From assembly GCA_963969345.1 (NCBI GenBank), contig OZ017767.1, positions 9,117,547-9,181,546 of the forward strand: DNA of 64,000 nt, in the 5' to 3' direction. The notes below the pieces were generated by a model. That model ran no database searches. It was not told where the DNA came from and saw only the letters and a program-made list of their open reading frames with translations. Positions 24,041 through 34,222 of this stretch are shown piece after piece; position 1 is the first letter of the stretch, and each line of letters opens with the position of its first letter. The translations under genes and the position numbers were made by a program. The stretch comes from Turbatrix aceti (Eukaryota > Nematoda > Chromadorea > Rhabditida > Panagrolaimidae).

Positions 24041-24761
24041 GAGAAGAAGGGAAGAAAAGTCGAGAAATAGAAGCTTGAAAAAGCTGAAAAAAATTTGTGC
24101 GCTTTGTTTGAATGGGGAACACTTTGTGCGCATAGTGTTCTTGGAACGAAAGGAAGAAGCGAACGTAACTTATACCGTAAAAAGGTAACGGTTTATCGTA
24201 AAAAGTAAGATGCTTTGATGGTTTTCTGTTTTGTTATCTTTCTGGAATTACGATTTTCTTGAGAGGAAAATTTTTAGGCAAACGTAACTTTTTCAGTAAA
24301 AAACTAACGGTTTTTTTTTCTCTTTCTGACATCTTTATATTTTTTCATACCGTATTTTTTGCGTGTGTTGGTTATCGTAATCAAGATACGAAATTTTTAC
24401 CTTTTATTTATTTGGATCGTGGTTTTTGAACCTTTTTTCCATCTTCTGCGTCAGAAAGCGCGCGAAATTATTTTTTTTGTTTTTTGACCAAATTTCAAAC
24501 TCCCTTGTGACCGCGTGCGTGCCATACCTGTTTTTGTATTTTCAGGACAGGCTATTCGCGAGCTCTCGCTGCTAAACACACCCAAACGTGACCGCAGAGA
24601 CGTCTGTTATCTCCTCTGCACCCATGATAAAAAAAATGAAGGTCAGTCAGAGCACAGTTTTTTTGCATAATAACGATCGAGTAAAAATTCGTTGACCCGA
24701 GTCAGTCGTCGTTTGTCGACGAGTTGCGTGTTTTTTTCTTGAGTCGTTGCAACATCGCGAA
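24041..24761. promoter_or_regulatory. Shared upstream region of divergent CPSF4 and eIF4E genes
   Basis: About 720 bp separate the start codons of two housekeeping genes transcribed away from each other. It contains repeated CGTAACTTTTNCAGTAAAAA and CGTAAAAAG-type stretches and no other open frame of note. It probably holds both promoters, possibly as one bidirectional unit. No TATA box is evident close to either gene. Confidence 0.5.
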
Positions 24762-26251
24762 ATGTCGAACGTCGACGAAGCTAATAAATCATCGGAGTCG
24801 AAAACGACTGAAGGCAAGGGTTCCGGTGATGCGAAGCGTGGTGACAACCCGTCATCCTCGCCACCGCTTCCCCCACCCCCGCCTACGACTCCGATTGCCG
24901 CTGTCAGCCACGATGCTGCTTTCAAGACGGCTGCACCGCCTACTACCCCTGTCGAGTCGACGGACACCGAAGAACACGCCAAGATTGCCCGATCGCTGCT
25001 CAGAAAGGAAGCCACGCCGGTGCTTCTCTCCGACATTATCAAGCCTGAGAAGAAGCCTGCTCCGAGGGTTGATTCGCCCGAAACTGCCAATATCGTGAAG
25101 CGTGAGGCCAGCATTCTTCGTTTTCGAGGTTGGTTTTTTTTCAATTTTTTTGGGGGGTTTTCGGTCCTTTTTGACTTTTTTTGGGGTTTGGAACCTTTTT
25201 TTTAGGGTTGTTGAGCATTTTCGACAATCTTTTGAGGTTTTTGATCTTTTTTTGAGGATTTTTAGGGTTTTTGGGCCTACTTTGACATTTTTTAAGGTTT
25301 TGAGCCTATTTCGCTTGTTTTTGGTTTTATAAGCCAGTTTTTCTCCCTTTTCAGAACTCTGGGAAGTACTCCCACCCACCATCCCAAATCGCCATCCCCT
25401 GCACTGCCGCTGGGTCTTTTGGTACCTCAAGGGCGACCGTACCAAGGATTGGAAAGACTGTCTACGCAAAGTAACGACTTTTGACTCTGTTGAAGGATTT
25501 TGGTCGTGAGTTTTCATTTTATCCCAAAAATTTTTTCTTTTTATTTAAATTTTTCAAGTTTTACATTTTTTTGTTCTTTTTCAGGGTCGTAAACCACCTG
25601 ATCCAGCCGTCAAGCCTCGGCTGGGGCAGCGACTTCTACGTCTTCCGCGAGGGCATCAAACCCATGTGGGAAGATGATCAGAACGTCCGCGGCGGACGTT
25701 GGCTCGTCATGGTCGACAAACACAAGCGACACGAAGTCCTCGACCACTACTGGATGGAGATGCTTCTCGCCCTCATCGGTGAACAATTCGACGAGGATGG
25801 AAACGAAATTTGCGGCGCTGTCGTCAATATCCGTCAAAAGGGTGACAAAGTGAGTTTTTTTCTCATTTTTATGAATTTTGACGTGTTTACGATAGATTTT
25901 TACGTTATTTTTTAGGTAGCTCTCTGGACCCGCGATGCCCACAGAGACGCTAAGAACTACCGCGTCGGACAGATTCTCTACAAGGCACTCGGCATCAAAA
26001 ACGACTACATCCGCTACGAAGTGCACAAGGATGCCAGCGTTCGCACGGGATCCATCGTCAAGCCCCGAATCGTCATCCCAGCTCGCGGAATGCCGTCTGC
26101 CGTTGACGCGAACACCGGTGGCGTTGCTCCGCCGAAGACAGTTCAGCAACAGGTGCCGACGGTTACTACGATGGCACAACAGTCGCAATCCGGCAGTTTC
26201 ACGTTTGACGACCTGGTTAGCTCCTGCCTCCACCCGACTGTCGTCCGTTAA
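24762..26251 (+). CDS. Eukaryotic translation initiation factor 4E (cap-binding)
   Basis: Predicted exons: 24762-25128, 25355-25505, 25585-25849 and 25916-26251, all in phase, 372 residues. The eIF4E core spans about residues 123-300 and keeps the cap-binding residues: the tryptophan in RTKDW (human W56), PMWEDD (W102, E103), NIRQKGDK (R157, K162) and ALWTR (W166). The VEGFW motif that contacts eIF4G and 4E-BP is also present. The protein binds the 5' cap in the cytoplasm. Typical eIF4E is about 215 residues; here there is a Pro/Ser/Thr-rich N-terminal extension of about 120 residues and a tail of about 70 residues, so it may be a specialised isoform. The tail ends SGSFTFDDLVSSC. Nematodes have several eIF4E (IFE) isoforms and I cannot assign which. 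The ATG at 24762 was chosen because it opens the Ser/Glu-rich N-terminus; another in-frame ATG-like start lies 15 nt upstream. Confidence 0.93.
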
Positions 26252-26904
26252 TTGTTTTTTGTTTTGGATCTGGTGTTTTTTTCTTGGAAAAGTAATAGAT
26301 GAGGTGACAAGATAAAGTTTGATTATAAATGACGCTTGAAAAGTTGGTGAAAGGGTGTTTTAGGACAAAAAAATTGTTAAAACTATATTTTTGGGGTAAA
26401 AAGTCGTAAAAAAAGATTTTTTAGGGCAAAAGTATCGTAGAAACGATGTTTTACGGTAAAAATATCGTAAAAGGAATTTTTTTGGTAAAAGTATCGTAAA
26501 AAATTGTACAACGAGGTTTTTGGGTAAAAATATAGAAAGAACAATGTTTACGGTAAAAAATACGATAAGAACTATGGTTTTCGAAAAAAAATACCGTAAA
26601 AACGATTTTTTAGGTAAAAAATATCGTAAAAAAGAAAAAAAGCGAAAAATTTGCAAAAAGTAACGTTCAAATTTTTTCTTGGCGTTGTGTGACAAATGCG
26701 CACGCGCACGCTGCCAGCGCGTCAATTTTTTCAGTTTTATGCAACGTTGGTTTTCACTGTCGTTTTCGAGTCCAGTCATCCCCGTTTCTTTTGTTTTGCA
26801 TTTGCTTCTCCAAAAATTTTATTCCTTTCCATTAGATTCGTTTATATATGCTTGCGCCGTGTTGTACAGCCTCTAGTAATCATAGCAATTGCTTCAGAAA
26901 AGTC
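26252..26904. other. Intergenic region between eIF4E and COPG
   Basis: AT-rich sequence with many repeats of GTAAAAATATCGTAAAA-type units between about 26395 and 26635. The 26700-26900 portion is less AT-rich and leads into the COPG start. A TTGCTTCAG acceptor-like site ends at 26897, eight bases before the ATG. The repeat is simple, with a loose period of about 30 bp. Confidence 0.55.
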
Positions 26905-29552
26905 ATGCGGAAGGAGAAGAACGACGAGCCAACCGACGGCAATCCCTATGCTCACCTTGACAAGACAGCGGTTGTCCAGGAAGCGCGAGCTTTCAACGAG
27001 ACTCCGATCAATGCAAAGAAGTGCACGGCTATTCTCTGCAAGCTGCTCTACCTCTTCCAGCATGGCGAGATCATCAGTCGCACCGAGGCTACGGATACGT
27101 TTTTTGCGATCACCAAGCTCTGGCAATCCAAGGACCCTGTTGTTCGTCGCCTCGTCTATCTCGCGATCAAGGAACTCTGCCTCATCGCCAATGACGTCAT
27201 CATTGTCACTTCCAGTCTGATGAAGGACATGACCGGCTCGGAGGATAACTACCGCGCGGCGGCGATTCGGGCACTTTGCCGGATCACAGACGGCAGCATG
27301 CTGCAGACAATCGAGCGCTACATGAAGCAGGCAATTGTCGACAAAGTCCCGGCAGTCGCCTCGGCTGCTCTCGTCTCTTCGCTGCACTTTCTCCGCAAAA
27401 ATCCCGACTTTGTCAGACGATGGGTCAACGAAGTCCAGGAAGCCGCGTCGTCGGACAATCACATGGTCCAGTTTCACGCACTTGGCCTACTCTACCACAT
27501 CCGGTCCAACGATCGACTGGCGGTCAGCAAGCTGGTTCACAAATTCACCAAGACTCCCCTCCGCTCGCCTCATGCTATTTGCTACCTGATTCGCATCGCG
27601 GCTAAGCTTATCGAAGATGACGAGTCCGGTGATACGAGCGCATTTTCGTACCTGGAATCTTGTCTCCGCCACAAGAACGAGATGGTGGTCTACGAAGCTG
27701 CTGGCGCTATCGTAAAGTTGCCTAACATCACGAGGTTGGTTTTTTGAGGATTTTTTCAAAAAAAAATTGCAAAAAAATATAAAAATGGCGTCAAAAAAGG
27801 TAAAAATAGTACTAAAACACTGAAAAACGACGTAAAACTTTCGGATAATTTCTTGAAACGACTTTTTTACGATTTGTCAAATTCGTTACTTTGTTACGGT
27901 TTTTGGTCGTTACTTTTGTTATTTTTCTGATTTTGATGATTGTTACTAAAGTTTTTCTTGCCACGATTTTTTTTCGATTGTAGAAATTTGTTACGGTTTT
28001 TTTTAATCATACTCTATTTGATCCTTACTTTTGTTACTTTTCCAGTTGTTCTTGACACGACATTTTTTACGATTTGCAAAACTGGATACCGTTTTTTGAT
28101 CGTTACTTTGTGCTTTTCTAGTTTTTGTTGTTTTTTAGCCTAAAATTTCTTTTTTTCAGTCGTTTTCTTTCGGTTTTTATCAATTTGTGTGCCTTTTTTA
28201 GCGGCGAACTCGCCTCCGCAGTCAGTTGCCTCCAACTCTTCTGCGCCTCCCCCAAGCCATCGCTTCGCTTTGCCGCTGTCCGCACGCTGAACCGCATCTC
28301 GATCAACTATCCCCAAGCCGTTATCTCGTGCAATGTCGACCTCGAAACCCTCATCACGGACCAGAACCGCTCCATTGCCACCCTCGCCATCACGACCCTC
28401 CTCAAGACGGGTGCCGAAGCCTCGGTCGAGCGTCTCATGAAACAGATCAGCTCTTTTGTCTCCGAAATCGGTGATGAATTCAAGATCGTCGTCATCGAAG
28501 CGATCCGCTCGCTGTGCAGTCGCTATCCACGCAAGCACGCTACGATGATGAGTTTCCTTGCCCAGATGCTTCGCGACGAGGGCGGATATGAGTACAAGAA
28601 GGCGATTGTCGATACGATCATTGCCATTATTGAGGACAACCCGGAAGCGAAGGAAGAAGGCCTTTCTCATCTCTGTGAGTTTATCGAGGACTGCGAACAC
28701 GCGAATCTTGCTACCCGAGTTCTCCATCTTTTGGGTCGCCAGGGACCCCAAACTCAGAATCCTCAGCGCTATATTCGTTTTATCTATAATCGTATAATTC
28801 TGGAATCTACGCAAGTTCGCGCGGCAGCTGTCACGGCTCTTGCCAAGTTCGGAGCTCAGTGCCCGGGTCTTCGTCAGAGCATTGTCGTCCTCCTCAAGCG
28901 ATCTCTCTTCGATACGGACGACGAAGTTCGTGATCGCGCGACTTTCTACCTCGCTGTTCTGCGCTCCGAGAAGGAAAGCCTCATGGCTGACTTTGTGCTC
29001 AACGCAGTGCAGGTCTCGGTAACGGGCCTGGAGCGCCAGACCGAGCAGTACCTGGCCACGGGTGATTACTCGGAGGCGTTCGACATCAAACAGGTTCCAG
29101 TCGCTGCTGAACCCATCACGGCTACGGAGACCAAGAAGAAGCCTGTACTCAGCGATGAACCGCTGCCGAAATCTGAGGAAAAGAAGGAGGCTGCTATTGA
29201 TGCTTATGCTGGTGAGTACTTTTCGTTCTAAGATTCATTTTGAATTTTCGTTACAATTTGTGTTTTGTTTCGTTTTTTTGCCAAAAAAACGGCTTTAAAA
29301 GTAATTTTTGCTAAATATTTTACTGACAAAGTTTATTTTTTGTGGTTAAATTTCATGTTAGGGGTTGGTCAAAAACCTTTTGATTTTTTTTTGAGACGGA
29401 CTAAAAATCTATTTTTTCTTAAAAAACCGTTTTTTGAAATTTTTTACTAAAAAATATCGTTTTTTACATTTTTTTTTTATTTATTTATTTATTTATTTCA
29501 CCATTACTCAGTGGTTAGTTATCATTAGACCAGATATTAGGAGGCACAAATG

Positions 29553-29601
<49 letters not shown>

Positions 29602-30913
29602 GGCCTAAAATGTTTTTTTTCGCTATTGCATTCTAGAAACGGTCGAAATNNNNNNNNNNNNNNNNNNNNNNNNNNNNNNNNNNNNNNNNNNNNNNNNNNN
29701 NNNNNNNNNNNNNNNNNNNNNNNNNNNNNNNNNNNNNNNNNNNNNNNNNNNNNNNNNNNNNNNNNNNNNNNNNNNNNNNNNNNNNNNNNNNNNNNNNNNN
29801 NNNNNNNNNNNNNNNNNNNNNNNNNNNNNNNNNNNNNNNNNNNNNNNNNGTTTTGAAGTATCGCCTTGATATTCTTTAAAAAATTTTTTACCAAAGTTGA
29901 TCTAAAATTAATTTTTTCGTTTTTTTTAATTATCAAAAAATTTTTTACATTTTATTAAATTCGCCTAAAATTAGATTTTTTTATAAAAATTTATCTCATC
30001 TTAAAAAATCCCGAAATTTATTTTTTTTCATCAAAAATCCATTTTTTATCTGAAAACCGTTTTTTCAGAAAAACTCGTCTCAATTCCGGCACTCTCCAAA
30101 CTCGGACCCCTCTTTAAATCCTCATCCCCAGTCGAGTTGACCGAGAGCGTCACGGAGTACACCGTCTCCCTCATCAAGCACATCTTCCCTCACCACGTCG
30201 TGTTCCAGTTCAACTGCAAGAACACCCTCCAAGACCAGCTCCTAACCAACGTTCGCGTGGTTCTCGAGGCCGAGGATGACGCAGAATGGGAAATCCTCGA
30301 TACCGTAACCCTCGATCGTCTACCGTACAACGAAGTCGGTCAGACGTACATCGTGCTCAAGGATACCGGCCTACAGGCGTCGTTCAGCGCGTCTCTCAAC
30401 TTCAGCGTCACCGATGTCGATCCAGCGACCGGCGAACCTGAATCCGATGAATTCTACGACGATTCCTACCAGTTGGAAGACGTCGAAGTCGCGGTCGGTG
30501 ATTTCTTCGCTCCCCTGCGAAAAGCCAACTTTGGAGCGGCCTGGGACGCTGCGAACTCTGAGAAAGCCAAAGAACAAACCTACAAACTCCCAAGCGAGAA
30601 AAGTCTTCCCGAAAGCGTCCGCGAAATCGCCAAATTCCTCAGCCTGGCCGCCAACGACGGAACAGATCGCGTGTCCGAAGATAAATCATCACACAAACTT
30701 CTTCTCTCCGGTCGATTCAGAAATGGCAGCGAAGTCGTCGCGAAAATTGCCTTTGCAGTGGATCCATCTGATCAGTCCGTCACTGTCAACTTTGATGTTC
30801 GGTAGGTTTTTGGGGGCACTTTGGGGTCTAAATATTTTTTCAACGTATTTGTTTTTTTTTTCAGCGGAGACGATCAAGTGGTCAATGAATGGGTCGCGGA
30901 CAGTATCCAGTAA
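26905..30913 (+). CDS. COPG: Coatomer subunit gamma (COPI coat)
   Basis: Predicted exons: 26905-27734, 28202-29211, 30069-30801 and 30865-30913, all in phase, 873 residues, the same length as animal gamma-COP. The adaptin-like helical trunk carries highly conserved blocks such as [37 protein letters not shown] and [16 protein letters not shown], followed by a charged linker. The last two exons encode the appendage domain ([28 protein letters not shown]). The protein is part of the COPI coat that forms Golgi-to-ER and intra-Golgi vesicles in the cytosol. Intron 3 holds a 200-N assembly gap, so the link between trunk and appendage is inferred, though phase is kept. The appendage exons are the left end of a unit repeated three times; only this copy follows the trunk directly. 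AATAAA lies at 31042-31047. Confidence 0.94.
29470..29556 (-). mobile_element. Probable retroposon 3' end with (AAAT)n tail
   Basis: On the minus strand a short unique segment (CACTGAGTAATGGTGAAAT) runs into a tail of five AAAT units. It is followed on the other side by a T run of about 40 bases at 29557-29597. This layout is typical of SINE or non-LTR retroposon ends. Family not identified. Confidence 0.4.
29650..29849. other. Assembly gap (200 N)
   Basis: Exactly 200 N bases inside COPG intron 3. A round number suggests a placeholder of unknown true size. The gap begins just after retroposon-like and homopolymer sequence and ends exactly at the left edge of the first tandem unit. Confidence 0.99.
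30069..30913 (+). other. COPG: COPG appendage exons 3-4 (joined to the full gene), copy 1
   Basis: Exons 30069-30801 and 30865-30913 of coatomer gamma, listed separately because the same pair recurs at 37207-38051 and 44344-45188. This is the pair nearest to the trunk exons. Confidence 0.9.
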
Positions 30914-31410
30914 ACAAACGCCAACTGCACTATTTATTACTGTTTATTTGGCAGGGTAGTACGAAAAATGTGATGGATAGATAATTTAAAAAATTATCGA
31001 TTTGCCTCTGCTAGCCTGTTTATCAACTCGAAATAGAGTGAAATAAATATTTTTTGTGTTTTACAATGTTTTTGTTAACTTTACGGTACTAATGTTTGTC
31101 TGGAGATGATAAATAAAGTGATTTTACCAGGGGATTCTAATTTGATTTTTTGTACCGCTTCTGATCTTTTTTCGTGTGCTGAAAAAAAAATTTTAAATTT
31201 AAAAAAAATTTATTAAAAAAAAATTTATTAATAAAAAAATTTATTTTAAAAAAAATTTAATTAAAAAAAAAAATTTTTTTACGCACACGAAAAATTTTAG
31301 TTGGACTTTTGAAAATAAATAAATTGTTTAATTATGAAGCTTTGACTGCAAAATATTTATTATATTTATAATTTTTGGCCACCGGGGCCGGCCCCGATTT
31401 TTTTTTATAT

Positions 31411-31605
31411 TTCATTTTTCATTTCATTTCATTTCATTTATTCTCTAACTCGTACGCACCATATCATACATACAACACTACAATGAACAGTCAGAAGGTG
31501 ATGAAGATGATGATGGCGACTCGTACGTAGAGGGGCCCATCCGGAACGGATGTCTTTGCGATACGTGCACCCTGAGTTCGCAGCTCTTACAGGGGACGGG
31601 ACGTG
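31411..31605 (-). mobile_element. Probable non-LTR retroposon 3' fragment, copy 1
   Basis: On the minus strand a GC-balanced segment with a CATCCG/CGGATG mini-hairpin ends in AGAATAAATGAAATGAAATG, a short tandem tail of AAATG units. This resembles the 3' end and tail of a non-LTR retroposon or SINE. Present at the same place in all three units, so it predates the duplication. Family not identified. Confidence 0.4.
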
Positions 31606-31660
31606 TTTTTTATATTTATACTCATGTTTAATTTGTTTTTTGACCTCAAATTTGAACCAT

Positions 31661-32827
31661 TTATTTCAACAAGTTTACAAAAATTTTTCTAGTATTTCCA
31701 TTGAGAAGAGCGATTAAAAAAGACAATGAATTTGCATTAAAAATTAAAGACAAAATAATTACATGTTTTGTTTGGTCATCTAAATTAAAGTAGAGACAAG
31801 CATTACCAAAATCAGGCTCAGGTATACAGGAATGTGTAGCAATTATGGAAAGAAATTCTGCACCGATCAAAAAAAAGCAGTAGACAGCAATACGCCGTGC
31901 ACTTTTGCGTAGATCTTCGTTAAGAGTTTGTGTGACGGGTTTAAAAAAGTCTCTTCCACTTTTGATTCTCCATGTTAGCTTGAAGCGTAATTCAAGGATA
32001 ATCAATACGTACAAAAATGTTGTAAGGTATAAAATGAAATTCCATTGTGTTTGATGTTCGTTATAATTACCCGGAAAGAAAAAATCTCCAATGAAGTGAA
32101 ATATAAAATACTCAATGGTCATTAGTAATAATTCATCTTCGTCGAAACCACAAATTGTGATTGAAAAGTAATATCCAACAATTGCTGTTAAAATGAAAGA
32201 AAGGATTAATAAAATTGTACACAATACATACACAAATTTGCTTTTAAAGATTTTGGATTCCATTTTTGGGAAATAGAATATAAAAAATTGATTCAGTGAT
32301 AGCGTGAATAATCCCATCCAGAAAACGTTTTTTACATCATTGTTGAACTGTAAAATAAATAAATATTATTTATATAAAGTTACATAAAAAATTACAAAAA
32401 CTCACTCTTGATCCAAAACCTATTATGTAAAATGAATTTTTGAGACGTTGTTTCATTTGTCAAATCGCTATCATAATTGTTTTCGTTTTCCGTGATACTT
32501 TTAATTATCGAGGATATAAACAAAACATTAGTAAACATGTTATACAGCCGTACTAGGTTAAAAAGGGTATAGATGATGCTTAGATAAATTATGATGCAAA
32601 TAAAAAAAGTACTGGATTTTGGTAGAGTGCATTCTCCACTAAATCGATTCTGCAAGTGATGTATGTATATGTGAGTGTAGTTTTCAATATTTATGTAGCC
32701 AAAGTTGACAACGAACCTTTAACACAGAATACAGTGATGCAACGTTAAGGTAAATAAATACAAATCCCATTTGAAATGTGAAAAGGTATGTATAAAATGA
32801 GTGGTCTAAATACATATTATCATCCAT
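31661..32827 (-). CDS. Multi-pass membrane protein, probable nematode chemoreceptor-like GPCR, copy 1
   Basis: Predicted pieces: 32717-32827 (starts MDDNMYLDHSFYTY), part of 32406-32649, and 31661-32347. I count about seven hydrophobic stretches: YTYLFTFQMGFVFIYLNVA, FFICIIIYLSIIYTLFNLV, FWMGLFTLSLNQFFIFYF, YVLCTILLILSFILTAIV, FILYLTTFLYVLIILEL, IAVYCFFLIGAEFLSII and VIILSLIFNANSLSFLIALL. They are followed by a short basic tail. This matches nematode serpentine receptors in size and layout, but I could not name the family. Joining the middle exon by its obvious GTGAGT donor leaves one extra base. An additional 79-bp intron would repair the frame (about 320 residues); otherwise the gene is frameshifted. 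Convergent with COPG exon 4 and divergent from the P450. Confidence 0.6.
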
Positions 32828-34222
32828 TTTTTTAGTTTGGCAAAAGAAATGTAGAGTTTTATTGACCGCAAGGAGTATGTATAGGCCACCTATGTAAGAA
32901 GTGTACTAATAACAGCTGTTATTGAAAGTAAGGAAAAAATATTAGTATTTTTGGGAAATCAAAATCGATGTAGTTAAAAGCAGGTGTACACAGAGTTGTT
33001 CAATTCGACAGTTTTCAGTGCTCGCTCTGCTCGCGCTCTTTGAGCAATTCAATTTTCCGTGCTCGCTCTGCTCATGCTCTTTGAGTTCCTAAAATTTTCG
33101 CGCTCGCTCCGCTCGCGCTCTTTTATTCTCAGATTCTCTGCTCTTGCTCTGCTCACGCTCGTGAGTTGAGCAGGAGCGAGCAATGAGCAAACATGGCTCA
33201 CACATAAAAAAGTGAATTTTGAGCCAAAATTCAGTTCCTCACTAAAAGAAAGACCGTATACTCTTTGGAGATACCCCCAACATCGTGTTTTTGATCGAAA
33301 CTACCAGTATTTTAGTATTTGTAGCACTAAATTTATAGTGAGCAGTGCTGATTTTAAAAATTTCTCTTGCTCGCTCTGCTCGCGCTCTTTGAGCAATTCA
33401 ATTTTTCGTGCTCGCTCTGCTCACGCTCATTGAGCACTCCAATTTTTCGCGCTCGCTCCGCTCGCGCTCGTGAGCTGAGCAGTGAGCGAGCAGTGAGCAG
33501 GAGCAATTTGGTGAGCATCGAACAACTCTGGGTGTACAGCAGCAACCAGAGCAAAACACGACTGTAGACAGGTTCTTTTTGGTAAAAAACAAATTGTAAA
33601 AAAAATATTCTATTTATTTATTCGGTTATAAAACTTTGTATATCATTTTACAATAACGCATTCTCATTACAAATTTTGCATTTCATGCAATCAGCGTCCT
33701 ACATATGTGCGTACGCGGCGCCTGCCGTGATGTGCGTACGCGGACAAATCGTACAAACCGTTCGTTCTTTTTGCGCGCGTTTTCAAAATTCATTTTATGA
33801 TAAAATTTGTTATGAAGTGCGTTATGAGATTTACATGAACACACTCAAGATTACCAAATATGTAATCACAATTACTAGAATTACCGTATAAAAAATTAGA
33901 ATTCAACGGTGCCAAAATTACTTACAACCTTTGGCAAACCAAAAATTACTATTATTTGCTATTTCCCGAGATGTCGTTCACCTACCCGATTTGGTGATAC
34001 ATTACACCACAGATCAAAGTGTCACAATCGATCATCACAAACATGTGTCTTGACAACCGATTAGAATCCAACCATGCACAAAAACACAGAATTTTGTGTC
34101 GTTTGTGTGCAGCGCAACCATAGATTATAAACAAACCCCTTGCATGGATCCCATAAAAGGATTCCCCACAACACAACGCTGTTATCAAAGACAGTTCAAG
34201 ACTTCAAAACAATCGTCTCAAA
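32828..34222. other. Intergenic region between membrane-protein gene and P450, copy 1
   Basis: Contains the MITE-like element and about 680 bp of promoter-side sequence before the P450. The latter has a CG-rich patch near 33700-33780 with two GTGCGTACGCGG-type repeats. The equivalent stretches exist in units 2 and 3. Confidence 0.5.
32984..33537. mobile_element. 554-bp MITE-like non-autonomous DNA transposon, copy 1
   Basis: Inverted ends read GTGTACACAGAGTTGTTC on the left, and the complement of GAACAACTCTGGGTGTAC on the right. They are flanked by identical 5-bp AGCAG at 32979-32983 and 33538-33542, a likely target-site duplication. The interior has no coding potential and consists of GCTCGCTCTGCTCGCGCTC subrepeats with AATTCAATTTTTCG spacers in both orientations. 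Any transposase source is outside the window. Confidence 0.75.

Noticed and set aside
29508..29936. Frames running through the N gap
   Set aside because: Produced only by reading N as codons; not real.
33000..33530. CRISPR-like array from the regular GCTC repeats
   Set aside because: The repeats are imperfect, in both orientations and bordered by transposon-type inverted ends in a eukaryotic genome.
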